A DNA stretch of 64,000 nucleotides from a virus: the IMG/VR virus record IMGVR_UViG_3300022204_000004, positions 1 through 64,000 of that record; one strand, written 5' to 3'. The notes under the pieces are model-generated. The model was given only the letters and a program-made list of their open reading frames with translations. It had not been told where the DNA came from and ran no database searches. Positions 17,219 through 25,436 of the stretch are shown one piece after another (positions within the stretch are counted from its first letter, which is position 1; each line of letters starts with the position of its first letter). Both the position numbers and the translations under genes were made by a program.

Positions 17219-17451
17219 GGGCGTTTTTTATTAAAATAATAAAATGGTTTCTTTTCTTTCTTAACCTCTTGTCTTTCTACAACAGCAACCATTTTTCCTA
17301 TTGTAAAGATTTGTTTGCTCTGAAGTTGCTCTCGATTCATCAATGCAAAATATCCAACTATGGACATTGATTGAAAAATTCTCTGTCGTTTTTTGGATTT
17401 TGACCAAACTCTACCGAGCTGACCTACCAATATCATTGAACGTAGCATCAT
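17212..17451 (-). CDS. Small basic protein (79 aa), function unknown
   Basis: I place the start at the ATG at 17451, because the longer frame (to 17514) would begin inside the preceding SSB-like gene and run through its terminator hairpin. The protein has an N-terminal part MMLRSMILVGQLGR and a Lys/Arg-rich C-terminus ending FNKKRPW. A nucleic-acid-binding role is a guess. Confidence 0.5.
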   Translation of the reverse strand: MMLRSMILVGQLGRVWSKSKKRQRIFQSMSIVGYFALMNREQLQSKQIFTIGKMVAVVERQEVKKEKKPFYYFNKKRPW

Positions 17452-17485
17452 TTTAATAAAAAGGCAAGAGCCGAAACCCTTGCCT
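17452..17485 (-). terminator. Terminator after the SSB-like gene
   Basis: On the minus strand AGGCAAG and CTTGCCT form a 7-bp stem around GGTTTCGGCT, followed by TTTTTATT. It probably attenuates rather than ends leftward transcription, since the operon continues. Confidence 0.7.
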
Positions 17486-17497
17486 ATTCTGACTTTA

Positions 17498-18571
17498 TTA
17501 AAATTCAACCTCATCTAAATCCTCACCTTGTGAAACCGGTGGTTGTGGAACCAAAGGAGTTGGTGGTGCGAATTGTGGTTGTGGAACAGCTTGTGGCTGT
17601 GGAACAGATTGTGGAGCTGGTGGAACTGCTTGAGGTGCAGGTGGAACAGGTGGAACAGGAGCGGGAACTACGGGTGCTTCAAAACGAGCATAACCGTTGT
17701 CTACCATTTGCTGAACAGTCCAATTACTGTTTGCAAGTTGCTCTTGCGTGTACTCATTACTTAACCAAACTAATTTTGGTCCAGCCTGTGGAACTGCTTG
17801 TGGCACCGATGGTGCTTGTGGCATTCTTTGAGCGGGTTGTGGAGCACTTTTAGGTATTTGCGGAGCTGAAGGAGTAGTAGTACCATCCCATTCAGCTTTT
17901 GGTGCAAATTTACCACCTCTTGAAGCATATTCTTTAGCTTCATTGCTTTCCATGATTTTATCTCTTATAAAATCAGGCAACTTACTGAAAGTTTCAGATT
18001 GAAAACAGTTGCCTTGTGGATCTATAAGAAATCCAACCAAGTCATTGTGACGTTTAATCAAAGACCAATCAATAGCATACATCTGTTTTACATGCTCAGT
18101 TAAACCCTGAACAGTGGTAATTTTGTTGTAAATCTTTGTTGGGTCTTTTTTAGACACTTGGTCAACAATATTAACCATTACTACTTTGCCCAAGAATTGA
18201 CCTATGTCAAATCCTTTAAGGTATTCATGTGGTTGAAGTGTTCTACCAAGAATGCCATCGGCAATCTTTTTAAGAGTAGATTTTTCAGCCATTTGAAAAG
18301 TCGGTTCCATACTGACTACAGTAGGGCGTGGTTCCGTATCATCAACATTAAATAACTGCATCTTTAGAGGAAATTCAAAAGACAATCTCAATAAGTGAGT
18401 GGTCTTTTTGAAATGCTCATTATAATGCGTTCCTAAATCAATCATAGAATATAAGATACCAACATTTGGTCCTACTTCTAATCTTTGTACGTCATCTCTT
18501 CTTTTGCTCATTTGGGCAGGTGCCGTCATTGCAAATCCATTTTGGGGCGTCTGTGCGCTTTGTGTATTCAT
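17498..18571 (-). CDS. Single-stranded DNA-binding protein-like, Pro/Gln-rich with acidic tip
   Basis: 357 residues. The N-terminal ~215 residues are compact, with strands compatible with an OB-fold and a conserved-looking core (LKGFDIGQFLGKVVMVNIVD). Residues ~225-345 are low-complexity Pro/Gln/Ala/Val, and the C-terminus is GEDLDEVEF, an acidic tail ending in Phe like the partner-docking tip of SSB proteins. Context (FEN nuclease, IHF-like, helicase) supports an ssDNA-binding role in replication. No sequence family is proven by eye. A terminator follows directly. Confidence 0.65.
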   Translation of the reverse strand: MNTQSAQTPQNGFAMTAPAQMSKRRDDVQRLEVGPNVGILYSMIDLGTHYNEHFKKTTHLLRLSFEFPLKMQLFNVDDTEPRPTVVSMEPTFQMAEKSTLKKIADGILGRTLQPHEYLKGFDIGQFLGKVVMVNIVDQVSKKDPTKIYNKITTVQGLTEHVKQMYAIDWSLIKRHNDLVGFLIDPQGNCFQSETFSKLPDFIRDKIMESNEAKEYASRGGKFAPKAEWDGTTTPSAPQIPKSAPQPAQRMPQAPSVPQAVPQAGPKLVWLSNEYTQEQLANSNWTVQQMVDNGYARFEAPVVPAPVPPVPPAPQAVPPAPQSVPQPQAVPQPQFAPPTPLVPQPPVSQGEDLDEVEF

Positions 18572-18573
18572 AA

Positions 18574-18921
18574 TTAAAGTTTTATAAATTTTTCTAAAAA
18601 CATTTTCTTGTCGCGTAAACTCACCATAAAACCTATCTCTAGGAAAAAATATGAGTACACGCTTATCTTTCTTTTTTTCTTTCGGATACTAACTGTTTGG
18701 TCTATTTCATATAGTATATCTATTAAATAATTAGTAATTAACTCATAAGCTAACAAATAGCTGACACGCGTAGAAGTAGCCGTTTCAGATACGTGGTTGA
18801 TAAATTCTTGTTGAGAGAATACATCAGATTCCAAATATTCTTTAACAGCATCTCTATTAGCAAATTGTCTTACGCTTTTGCTTTCAAAAAACTTTATGTA
18901 GGGCTTAACACTCTTGAACAT
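18574..18921 (-). CDS. Hypothetical protein, possibly a degenerate HU/IHF subunit
   Basis: 115 residues with N-terminal helices (FINHVSETATSTRVSYLLAY) and a basic patch RKKKRK before short strands. Its position beside the clear HU/IHF-like gene recalls crAss-like phages, which often carry two adjacent IHF-like genes. The beta-arm signature is not evident, so this is tentative. Confidence 0.5.
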   Translation of the reverse strand: MFKSVKPYIKFFESKSVRQFANRDAVKEYLESDVFSQQEFINHVSETATSTRVSYLLAYELITNYLIDILYEIDQTVSIRKKKRKISVYSYFFLEIGFMVSLRDKKMFLEKFIKL

Positions 18922-19209
18922 TTAATAAACTGTTTTGTCCTTAAGTTGATCAGCCATTTTCTTTGAAGGTCTAAAGCTTAAATAAAAAGACTTTTTGCTC
19001 ATTTCTGTTTTACCTGTTTTTAAATGCAGAAAAGGTCTGGGCTTTCTAATTCTTAATTTAAAAATCCCTATTTCCCTTAACGACACCTCACAACCAAAAA
19101 CCAATTTGTTTTTTAGTCGCTTTGTCAGGAATGTTATAATTTTTCTTGATTGCCTTTCGGAGAACCCGAACTCTTCTGATAAGTCTTTGGTGAAATCTGT
19201 AAAATTCAT
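18922..19209 (-). CDS. HU/IHF-like DNA-bending protein
   Basis: 95 residues from the ATG at 19209 (MNFTDFTKDL); a longer frame from 19251 would add 14 residues and would start upstream of the promoter box at 19226-19233. The pattern is that of the family: two N-terminal helices (FGFSERQSRKIITFLTKRL), then the strand CEVSLREIGIFKLR, an arm with RKPRP, and the C-terminal FRPSKKMADQLK. Likely role: DNA bending in replication, packaging or transcription. Confidence 0.8.
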   Translation of the reverse strand: MNFTDFTKDLSEEFGFSERQSRKIITFLTKRLKNKLVFGCEVSLREIGIFKLRIRKPRPFLHLKTGKTEMSKKSFYLSFRPSKKMADQLKDKTVY

Positions 19210-19225
19210 ATAATAAGCTTTTTTA

Positions 19226-19233
19226 CAAATGTA
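19226..19233 (-). promoter_or_regulatory. Bacteroidota-type -7 box for the IHF-like gene
   Basis: CAAATGTA on the plus strand reads TACATTTG on the minus strand, a full match to TAnnTTTG, 17 bp before the ATG at 19209. No clear TTG at the expected -33 distance. Confidence 0.45.
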
Positions 19234-19255
19234 ACAAAATAATAGTACCATAGTG

Positions 19256-19282
19256 TTGTTTTAAAATATTATACTATATTTG
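19256..19282 (+). promoter_or_regulatory. Promoter of a putative small RNA
   Basis: TATATTTG at 19275-19282 matches the Bacteroidota -7 consensus TAnnTTTG. A TTG at 19256-19258 lies 16 bp upstream, slightly short of the usual 17-23. It points rightward into a region with no rightward gene and a strong rightward terminator about 100 bp later. Confidence 0.5.
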
Positions 19283-19288
19283 TCAAGA

Positions 19289-19403
19289 AGTTTTCTACAA
19301 AAATCGTTTCAGAGAGTTAGGGCCTCTTGCTTACAAACGGTTACTTCGTTTACATAACTGCATTGGGAAAAGAGCTATTTCGTAAGATTTAGCTCTTTTT
19401 TTT
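19289..19403 (+). ncRNA. Putative phage small RNA (~115 nt)
   Basis: A -7 box (19275-19282) and a strong intrinsic terminator (19368-19403) bracket about 110 bp with no ORF on the plus strand. Internal hairpins can be drawn: AGAG/CTCT around 19313-19327 and AAACG/CGTTT at 19335-19351. The segment lies between two leftward genes, and its 3' end is antisense to the last codons of a 51-codon leftward gene. No known RNA family recognised; the call is inference from promoter-terminator spacing. Confidence 0.45.
19368..19403 (+). terminator. Intrinsic terminator of the putative small RNA
   Basis: AAAAGAGCTA (19368-19377) pairs perfectly with TAGCTCTTTT (19390-19399), and the plus strand continues as T8 (19396-19403). 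The minus strand has only four T before C, so it works mainly rightward. Confidence 0.75.
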
Positions 19404-19530
19404 CAATTACCAATTCATTAGGCAAAGCGAACAAAGCAATCCTATAACATCGTTTTTCAAACTCTTCCTTGGATTCATCTGGATAGCTAATAATAGAACC
19501 TCCTTGATAGCCTAAACTTGCTTTAAACAT
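19375..19530 (-). CDS. Hypothetical protein (51 aa)
   Basis: ATG at 19530 overlaps the stop of the methyltransferase gene by 8 bp, which suggests translational coupling. The TAG is at 19375-19377, inside the terminator hairpin of the opposing small RNA. Sequence MFKASLGYQGGSII...; unrecognised. Confidence 0.5.
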   Translation of the reverse strand: MFKASLGYQGGSIISYPDESKEEFEKRCYRIALFALPNELVIEKKELNLTK

Positions 19531-20407
19531 TTTTATCTATCACAATGACTTTAGCACCTACAAGGGTTCCTGAAGATTTAAACGAACCTCTTTCGATGTC
19601 CATGATATGTGCACCAACAGATTGAAGCCAATATCTAAAATCAGATTCTTTTTGATTATTGGAAATTTCCCAATGTTCTGAAGCTACGGAAACCAATCTA
19701 CCATTATTTTCAAGACGATCGTACATATGTTGTATGTGGTCAATGTCCTGATTTTTTGTAAATGGTGGATTAGCTATAATCCTATCAAACTTACTACCAC
19801 TCCATTCAAGAAAGTCAAACTCTCGTTTTATTACAACGTCTTTATGTTGATATTTCTCTTTAAGGATTTCTGTGTTGGTTCCCATTAATTCTATAGCAAA
19901 AATCTCACGATTGCCATGTCTTCTATGGATTGCATCAATAATGGCTCCCTGACCGGCACTTGGTTCAAGAACTGTTGACCAAGGCAGAATATCGGCAAGT
20001 TCTACAAGCCAATCAGCAATTTCATCAGGAGTTTCAAAGAACTGAAATTCTTTCTTTAGATTGATTTTCTCGCCATTTTGAACCCTACCGAGTAACTCAC
20101 TAGGGTCTGTTGGAAATACGTGTGCTTTGGCACTTCTATTCCATTTACCGCCTATACCAACAAGTGCTTTGTTTACTTGTTGATATAAGGCTCTGTCTAA
20201 TTGTTGTGGTAGGTAAACATTGTTACCCTCGATGCGACATGCATCAAATACTTCCTGCGTTGTTTGCATTTTTTTATTTATTAAAAAAGTTAAATAGCTA
20301 GGGAAAGAGTCGCCTTTATTATATCCCAATACCTTGATTTGGTATTCTCGTTCTGCGATAAGCTCAAGTAATGACTTGCCTATACAAATTTCTTCATATT
20401 CAGTCAT
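19523..20407 (-). CDS. SAM-dependent DNA methyltransferase, NPPF type (probably adenine-N6)
   Basis: 294 residues. Motif I is VLEPSAGQGA (residues 146-155), an acidic loop follows at AIELMG, and the catalytic motif is ANPPF (212-216), typical of amino-methyltransferases acting on adenine in DNA. No restriction endonuclease is adjacent, so it is an orphan enzyme that could protect phage DNA or mark it. The N-terminal ~120 residues (GNNVYLPQQLDR, GGKWNR) form an extra domain seen in mobile-element methylases. Start overlaps the upstream 42-codon gene by 1 bp. Confidence 0.85.
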   Translation of the reverse strand: MTEYEEICIGKSLLELIAEREYQIKVLGYNKGDSFPSYLTFLINKKMQTTQEVFDACRIEGNNVYLPQQLDRALYQQVNKALVGIGGKWNRSAKAHVFPTDPSELLGRVQNGEKINLKKEFQFFETPDEIADWLVELADILPWSTVLEPSAGQGAIIDAIHRRHGNREIFAIELMGTNTEILKEKYQHKDVVIKREFDFLEWSGSKFDRIIANPPFTKNQDIDHIQHMYDRLENNGRLVSVASEHWEISNNQKESDFRYWLQSVGAHIMDIERGSFKSSGTLVGAKVIVIDKNV

Positions 20408-20535
20408 TACCTTAAAGCTTTTATAGTTTCCTTAATCAATTCTATAGCTACAGATTTTACGTCTACATGGCTGTTGAATTTATAAGCCGATTCTATTGTA
20501 ACTCGCTTATCTTTAAATTCTACTACTATTCTCAT
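20407..20535 (-). CDS. Tiny hypothetical protein (42 aa)
   Basis: ATG at 20535; its TAA shares one base with the ATG of the methyltransferase (TAATG). It starts 2 bp after the helicase stop. A beta-strand then a helix (MRIVVEFKDKRVTIE...); unrecognised but tightly packed in the operon. Confidence 0.55.
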   Translation of the reverse strand: MRIVVEFKDKRVTIESAYKFNSHVDVKSVAIELIKETIKALR

Positions 20536-20537
20536 TT

Positions 20538-22022
20538 TTAGAATGGTACATTATTGTCCTTATCAGGAACGTTAAGTGATATTTGATTGCTTTGAGGTGG
20601 TGGTGGTGGAACCTTTGCACTTGGTGCTGTTACAGGAATGATGTCATAAGAGCCAGTATAACTGTAAGCACTTATGGTCATTTGAATAGCATCCAAAAAT
20701 ATGTGAATGGTTGTTGTACCCAAATCTCTACCTTTTGCAAATATGAATTCAGTATGGAAAAGTTCAGAATAAGGAATTGTCGCTCCGGGCAAGTCCTTGT
20801 CATAATAAGCTTGTCTATAAAGGAATACTGCAATATCTGCATCTTCCTCAATACTTCCCGATTCTTTTAGATCCGATAGCATTGGTCTTTTATTATGTCT
20901 GCTTTCCACACTTCTGTTAAGCTGAGATAATGCTATGACGGGAATATAATTTTCCTTTGCCATAGACTTACATTCCCTTGAAATAAGAGTTATCAGTATT
21001 CTGGGATCCATTTTACCTTCTTCCGATTTACATCTTTGAATGTAATCTATGAATACGGCTTTGACCCCTTTATCCCTGACATACTCTTCGGTCTTTCTTG
21101 AAATTTCCTCAATGGTCGTTACTTTGTCCAATATGAAGAAATACAAGCTGTCATCAATGAACTTGCTACAAGCTTCTACTCGTTGCAGTTCTTCGTCTGT
21201 AAGCATTCCTGCTTTTATTTTCTTATACGGTATCTTTGTCTCTAATGATATTATTTTAGATTTTAATTGATTCTTAGGCATTTCCAAAGAAAAGAACAGT
21301 ACGGGATTTCCCAACTTGGAAGTTTCCCAAGCGGATATAAGAGCAAAAGTTGTCTTACCCATACCCGGTCTTCCCGCAAGAATAATCAGTTCGCCAGGTG
21401 AATAACCACTCATGAAATCATCAATGACCTCAACAGTGGTCGAAACCCCAACGGATTGTCCTACTCTTTGTTTTGCTACTTTTTGCCTAATTTCAGCGTT
21501 ATAATCGTTTTCCTCTACGGTTTCGTTTCTCTTTAGGTTAATGGTCATTCTCTCGAACAGACTATTGTATTCAGCAATAATATTATCGCTTACCTGAAGA
21601 ACATCTCTACCGTTCCAATTTCCATAAAGCACATCATGAGCATTCCAATTCCAAAAGTCCATTATTACGTATTGCTTTAAAATAAAAATATCATGTTCCA
21701 AAGTGTTTATGGAATATGTACCAGCAAAAAGAACTTTAGCCAATTCAATTTCAAACTCTTTGTAATTATTCAATCTGTATTTCTCAGGTCTAAACTGACC
21801 AACAGCAACAACCGTAGGAACGGCATTTTGTTTATAGCACTCAAAGATCGCAGAACAAATGTCCTTATGGGCTTCTAATCTAAAATCCTTAACCCTAACG
21901 TTATGTGCTTCAACTATACTCCTTACCTCAGTATCTCGGTCAACATTCATTATTGTACCAAGTATCTGTGCCTCGACTTGATATCGATGGTCGATATCAT
22001 AGTTGTTATATTCATTTATCAT
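20538..22022 (-). CDS. dnaB: Replicative DNA helicase, DnaB-like
   Basis: 494 residues, the size of DnaB. The N-terminal domain begins YQVEAQILGTIM. Walker A is GRPGMGKT (217-224), Walker B ends in VFIDYIQ (D326), and the C-terminal LSQLNRSVE and SGSIEEDADIAVFLYR segments are the classical RecA-type helicase motifs. The last residues are Pro-rich. It unwinds DNA at the phage fork. It lies directly downstream of the PRTRC genes in the same transcript direction. Confidence 0.95.
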   Translation of the reverse strand: MINEYNNYDIDHRYQVEAQILGTIMNVDRDTEVRSIVEAHNVRVKDFRLEAHKDICSAIFECYKQNAVPTVVAVGQFRPEKYRLNNYKEFEIELAKVLFAGTYSINTLEHDIFILKQYVIMDFWNWNAHDVLYGNWNGRDVLQVSDNIIAEYNSLFERMTINLKRNETVEENDYNAEIRQKVAKQRVGQSVGVSTTVEVIDDFMSGYSPGELIILAGRPGMGKTTFALISAWETSKLGNPVLFFSLEMPKNQLKSKIISLETKIPYKKIKAGMLTDEELQRVEACSKFIDDSLYFFILDKVTTIEEISRKTEEYVRDKGVKAVFIDYIQRCKSEEGKMDPRILITLISRECKSMAKENYIPVIALSQLNRSVESRHNKRPMLSDLKESGSIEEDADIAVFLYRQAYYDKDLPGATIPYSELFHTEFIFAKGRDLGTTTIHIFLDAIQMTISAYSYTGSYDIIPVTAPSAKVPPPPPQSNQISLNVPDKDNNVPF

Positions 22023-22030
22023 CTCATAGT

Positions 22031-22279
22031 TTATTTGTATTTATGATATTGGCATCTGTAATTACCTTTATCGGTTATTTTATAATTCCAATTCCAACAT
22101 GAACGGATGAGTTTCTCTCTATAAAACATAGAAACATCACCAATACTATTGTGGCGACTATATTGACAGACACGTTTCCAAAACTGTTTAAGAGTTTCTT
22201 CTTTGTATTTGTAATACCTTATTCTCATATTACCAAAATTTGCATGATAATCTAAGTCCTTGTCATCATTCTGGTTCAT
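22031..22279 (-). CDS. Hypothetical protein (82 aa)
   Basis: Rich in Tyr, Lys, Arg and Cys, with a basic C-terminus (CQYHKYK). The ATG overlaps the TGA of the ThiF gene (ATGA), so translation is coupled. Function not recognised; position between the E1-like enzyme and the helicase is its main clue. Confidence 0.6.
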   Translation of the reverse strand: MNQNDDKDLDYHANFGNMRIRYYKYKEETLKQFWKRVCQYSRHNSIGDVSMFYREKLIRSCWNWNYKITDKGNYRCQYHKYK

Positions 22280-23013
22280 ATCTTATTTGTTTTAACGTTA
22301 ATAGGATTTAAGCTAAAATATATCTGACTTTGCAGTATATTGAAATCAAGCAACAGTGATGACAGCATTTCTAAAGCATACACGCCTGTCAGCTTGTTTA
22401 TCATAAAGCTTTGCTCTCTAAGTGAAGCACGAAGAGAACAGCTTGGTTCGTTGACCTTATCTTCCATATTTGGGTGTAGGTCAATAATACTTGGTAATAT
22501 CATTTTTGTTTCTTTACCATAGGCACTTAAAATTATTTGTCCATAATCTCTTGAATTACCACAATCAATCCAATAATGTGTTCTTTGTTGACCATGATAA
22601 TTCCCTTTTTTGCCATTTTTCTTAATGGCTTTATCAATTATCTTTCTTGTCCTGACATTATCAACACAAGAAATAACAATGTTATATTTATCTCTTTCCA
22701 AATCTTCACCTGAAAAGGTTTCATTTCTAAATTCCACATCTGTTCCATAGGCTCTATTGACCCTATTGACCAATGTTTCGGCTTTTGATTTACCAATGTC
22801 AGAGGGAAAGAATTTCTGCCTACCAACATTATGTTCTTCTACAATATCATCATCATAGACAATGATTTTCAGTTCCTTTCTGTCAAGTATCTTCAATGTA
22901 TTTGACAAAGACACCAATTCGGGAAGAACAAAGCTTCCGGTTCCACCCACACCTACAAGAACAACCGTTATTCTATGTACGGGATTTACGATATAATCAC
23001 TTGTGCACAACAT
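22276..23013 (-). CDS. PRTRC system ThiF/E1-like protein
   Basis: 245 residues from the ATG at 23013. An upstream frame (to 23169) would overlap protein B by 173 bp and adds no recognisable sequence, so I reject it. Family signs: nucleotide-binding GVGGTG (21-26), YDDDIVEEHNVGRQ (53-66) that binds and adenylates, SDIGKSKA, ISCVDN, WIDCGN. A candidate thioester Cys is C192 in EPSCSL. E1/ThiF enzymes adenylate the C-terminal Gly of ubiquitin-like proteins. In PRTRC cassettes, found mostly on plasmids and mobile elements, this gene accompanies proteins B and C as here. Confidence 0.85.
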   Translation of the reverse strand: MLCTSDYIVNPVHRITVVLVGVGGTGSFVLPELVSLSNTLKILDRKELKIIVYDDDIVEEHNVGRQKFFPSDIGKSKAETLVNRVNRAYGTDVEFRNETFSGEDLERDKYNIVISCVDNVRTRKIIDKAIKKNGKKGNYHGQQRTHYWIDCGNSRDYGQIILSAYGKETKMILPSIIDLHPNMEDKVNEPSCSLRASLREQSFMINKLTGVYALEMLSSLLLDFNILQSQIYFSLNPINVKTNKI

Positions 23014-23698
23014 TTCTAAGATATTTATTAAGTGGCAACAGTTCTTTTGATGGAAACCGTGTTTGGTTTTCGTCTTTGATAAGACTTTCCAATAACGGTA
23101 GAGTTGGAGATTTCGTTCTTCCAGCAGCGTAATCTGTAGTGAATGTTGAATTGAAGAAACCATCTTCAACCATTCTCATTATTTTTTCATAGCTGTTGTT
23201 GGAAGTGAAATTCTTAATATCCATAGTTCCCCAACATAAGTTTTCGTCTTTCTTAATGTTAGGAAAAGGAGCTTGGAACAAAGGCGTATATTCATCGATA
23301 TTTGTTGTCTTTACAGCATAGATATAAAGCTCATTGTTGCTCAATCTAAATATCAAATGAGGATAGAACAATCTTCCCTTTACCTTTTTGTACTTAATTT
23401 TTCTGAGCATACCTTTACAAAACCAAGTAATTCTTGGAGATAAGGCATTTGGATCAAAGTGAAGTACATTTCTTGGTATCATTCCCGTAAAGACAATCTT
23501 TCGGTCTTCACTTTTGACCAATTTTGTCTTTACTGTATTGAATAGTTGGTCTAATGCTTCATAAGAAACAGGTTTGTAGCTTTGAGCCACATCGTTTACT
23601 ATTTCAGCATATTCAGTATAAAAACCATTTCTACTCTTATAGAACACCATATTGAAGAACGGTTTTAAAGGTTCTTCGTCAATTTGTGAAACAATCAT
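22997..23698 (-). CDS. PRTRC system protein B (E2-like, Prok-E2_D family)
   Basis: 233 residues. Family pattern: ITWFCKGMLRKIKY, then GRLFYPHLIFRL, the strand LYIYAVK, PLFQAPFPNI and LCWGTMD. C155 sits where E2-like members carry the candidate catalytic Cys, followed by the helix EDGFFNSTFTTDY. In this scheme it would accept the ubiquitin-like protein from the ThiF protein. It overlaps the ThiF start by 17 bp and the preceding gene by 20 bp. Family call from memory of the PRTRC/Prok-E2_D pattern; conjugation activity is inference. Confidence 0.75.
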   Translation of the reverse strand: MIVSQIDEEPLKPFFNMVFYKSRNGFYTEYAEIVNDVAQSYKPVSYEALDQLFNTVKTKLVKSEDRKIVFTGMIPRNVLHFDPNALSPRITWFCKGMLRKIKYKKVKGRLFYPHLIFRLSNNELYIYAVKTTNIDEYTPLFQAPFPNIKKDENLCWGTMDIKNFTSNNSYEKIMRMVEDGFFNSTFTTDYAAGRTKSPTLPLLESLIKDENQTRFPSKELLPLNKYLRNVVHK

Positions 23699-24680
23699 AT
23701 TGCTTAAAGTATAATTTAGTTAATTTGTTAATTCTCTCTTTTCTGCTTTCAATAGCTTGTTTGCTTATTTCAACACCAGGTCTATATAACAATACAGAAT
23801 AAGCTCTCTCGGTTATCATGTTTTGCCCCATTTGGTCCATATTGTAATAAATGTATGAATCGTATGCAGAACCCTCAAGGTCTGTATCATATTCATATCT
23901 AAAATGAAACAAGTCCTGAAGAGCTAAATAAGTTTCTTGTCTATCTTCATCAGAAACATTCAATGGAACCATATCATTAAACTTGCAACCACTGTTAAAA
24001 CTGTCCAAGGCATCATAAATAAACTCTTTCCATTTAGGATGTTTCTTGACCATTTTTTTAACGTATTTATCATCAAATTCAAAATAATTCCCTTTAGGAA
24101 TTCTCTTGAGATAAGGTCTAATGATTTTTGTATAAATCTTATAGGCAAAGTAGTCATTGGAATGGTCTTCAAATGCATAATCACTTTTGGGATCTTGTAC
24201 TTCCCAATAGATTTCATAAGCCATTTCCATACAACTTTCATGTATATAGTTGTCAAATAGACTGTGACCACACCAATCAAGATTAGCCAATATCTTTAAA
24301 AGAAAATCTGTAAATTCTTCATCTTTCCTTTCTTTAATAAAAGCTTTGATTGGTATAGAACCACTATCATATTCATTACCGGCATCCAATCCGATAACAA
24401 ATACATTGGCCACATCTATTTCATAGGTATTGTCTTTCTTAACGATAAAACGTGAGAGCAATAAAATACAGTCATTCAAAGAATCATTTTCAAAAAGCAT
24501 AAGGTCATCAATGCTATCATCAATGTCTTTGGCAAATCGATAAAGATTTTTGATAAGACGTATTTTTTCTTCTCGGTCATGGTCTTCAAGCCAGACAACA
24601 CCTTCTTCAGCTCCTAAAGTAATACCCTTATAGAAAGGAATTACGTTAAAACTATTTCGTTTGAAGGTATTTTGTAACAT
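23679..24680 (-). CDS. Probable PRTRC system protein F
   Basis: 333 residues, acidic, alpha-helical, with no catalytic motif that I recognise. The length and the place between protein C and protein B fit PRTRC protein F, which in other cassettes is about this size; the sequence match itself I cannot verify. The start overlaps a 53-codon upstream gene by 40 bp, so a later start is possible, though the next in-frame Met is ~60 codons on. Confidence 0.5.
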   Translation of the reverse strand: MLQNTFKRNSFNVIPFYKGITLGAEEGVVWLEDHDREEKIRLIKNLYRFAKDIDDSIDDLMLFENDSLNDCILLLSRFIVKKDNTYEIDVANVFVIGLDAGNEYDSGSIPIKAFIKERKDEEFTDFLLKILANLDWCGHSLFDNYIHESCMEMAYEIYWEVQDPKSDYAFEDHSNDYFAYKIYTKIIRPYLKRIPKGNYFEFDDKYVKKMVKKHPKWKEFIYDALDSFNSGCKFNDMVPLNVSDEDRQETYLALQDLFHFRYEYDTDLEGSAYDSYIYYNMDQMGQNMITERAYSVLLYRPGVEISKQAIESRKERINKLTKLYFKQYDCFTN

Positions 24681-24802
24681 CCGTCTTTTCTTGTTTTTTG
24701 AAGCGTTCTTAATAGTTCTTCAGCATCTAAATTGCTTGCTACACAATTATCGTTTTTACTGTCTATATTCTCAATATATTCAGCTATGCTTATCTTTTTC
24801 AT
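24641..24802 (-). CDS. Tiny hypothetical protein (53 aa)
   Basis: ATG at 24802, TAA at 24641-24643. MKKISIAEYIENID...; charged, helical, two Cys. Its start overlaps the end of the 119-residue gene (24780) by 23 bp, and its end overlaps the next gene by 40 bp. Real or not, no other frame explains the 100 bp between its neighbours. Confidence 0.4.
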   Translation of the reverse strand: MKKISIAEYIENIDSKNDNCVASNLDAEELLRTLQKTRKDGCYKIPSNEIVLT

Positions 24803-25139
24803 CTATGATTATTTTATATTCATGTATGCCTATGATTTTACCAAACGAATTATTATTAATGAGTTTATCCGTAAAGTGGTCATAAGCTTCCATATTTATA
24901 AATTCATGCCATCGAGTATCGTAAACACCATCTTTCTTAATGGTCATCTTTACTTGCACTCTATTGTTGTCTTTTACTATAATCCTCTTAAATGGAGTAT
25001 AGTTTGTATTCATCCATGAATGACCTTTTGAATGAAGAAAATCCCAAATGGCTTCATCATTCCAATCACTGTCTATTTCGTACACGAATACGTCATCAAA
25101 GTGACTATCGGTAACAAGTATGGTTATCAAATATCCCAT
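24780..25139 (-). CDS. Hypothetical protein (119 aa)
   Basis: Beta-rich start (MGYLITILVTDSHFDDVFVYEID), acidic, soluble. Starts on the last base of the upstream gene's stop. Unrecognised; inside the PRTRC operon. Confidence 0.6.
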   Translation of the reverse strand: MGYLITILVTDSHFDDVFVYEIDSDWNDEAIWDFLHSKGHSWMNTNYTPFKRIIVKDNNRVQVKMTIKKDGVYDTRWHEFINMEAYDHFTDKLINNNSFGKIIGIHEYKIIIDEKDKHS

Positions 25140-25363
25140 CAGTTTTCGTTTAAAATGATTATTTGTTCTAATTCTATTAAAATATTTATCAGTTTTTCTT
25201 TAATCTGATAAAGCCTGATAACATCTTTATCGTTAATTCCCTGTTTCATTGGATCTATGTTGTCATACATCACTTTGCACTGGGCTACCATGTCTTCGCA
25301 GTCAAAGGCATTTCCTAAGCCTCCATATAATTGCGACTCTTTTTCGTTAGCTAAATTTGGCAT
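25139..25363 (-). CDS. Hypothetical protein (74 aa)
   Basis: Two helices, the second a regular Leu/Ile heptad pattern (IRLYQIKEKLINILIELEQII) that looks coiled-coil. It is separated from the upstream DUF932 gene by a terminator hairpin. Unrecognised. Confidence 0.6.
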   Translation of the reverse strand: MPNLANEKESQLYGGLGNAFDCEDMVAQCKVMYDNIDPMKQGINDKDVIRLYQIKEKLINILIELEQIIILNEN

Positions 25364-25386
25364 TTCTTTAATGATGCAATAGGGAT

Positions 25387-25419
25387 AAAAAGATACACCC
25401 CCCTAAAGGGAGGTATATC
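25387..25419 (-). terminator. Terminator after the DUF932 gene
   Basis: On the minus strand GATATACCTCCC pairs with GGGGGGTGTATC around a TTTA loop, followed by TTTTT. A 12-bp stem with one or two wobble positions. Confidence 0.8.
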
Positions 25420-25436
25420 CTATCCTTATCCTTATA

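Noticed and set aside
17530-17853. Open frames opposite the Pro/Gln-rich linker of the SSB-like gene
   Set aside because: Low-complexity shadows of the linker; no start signal and no recognisable protein.
23014-23169. Upstream extension of the ThiF protein by 52 residues
   Set aside because: It lies inside the protein B gene in another frame, lacks family sequence and contains no leader; the ATG at 23013 starts just before the Rossmann fold.
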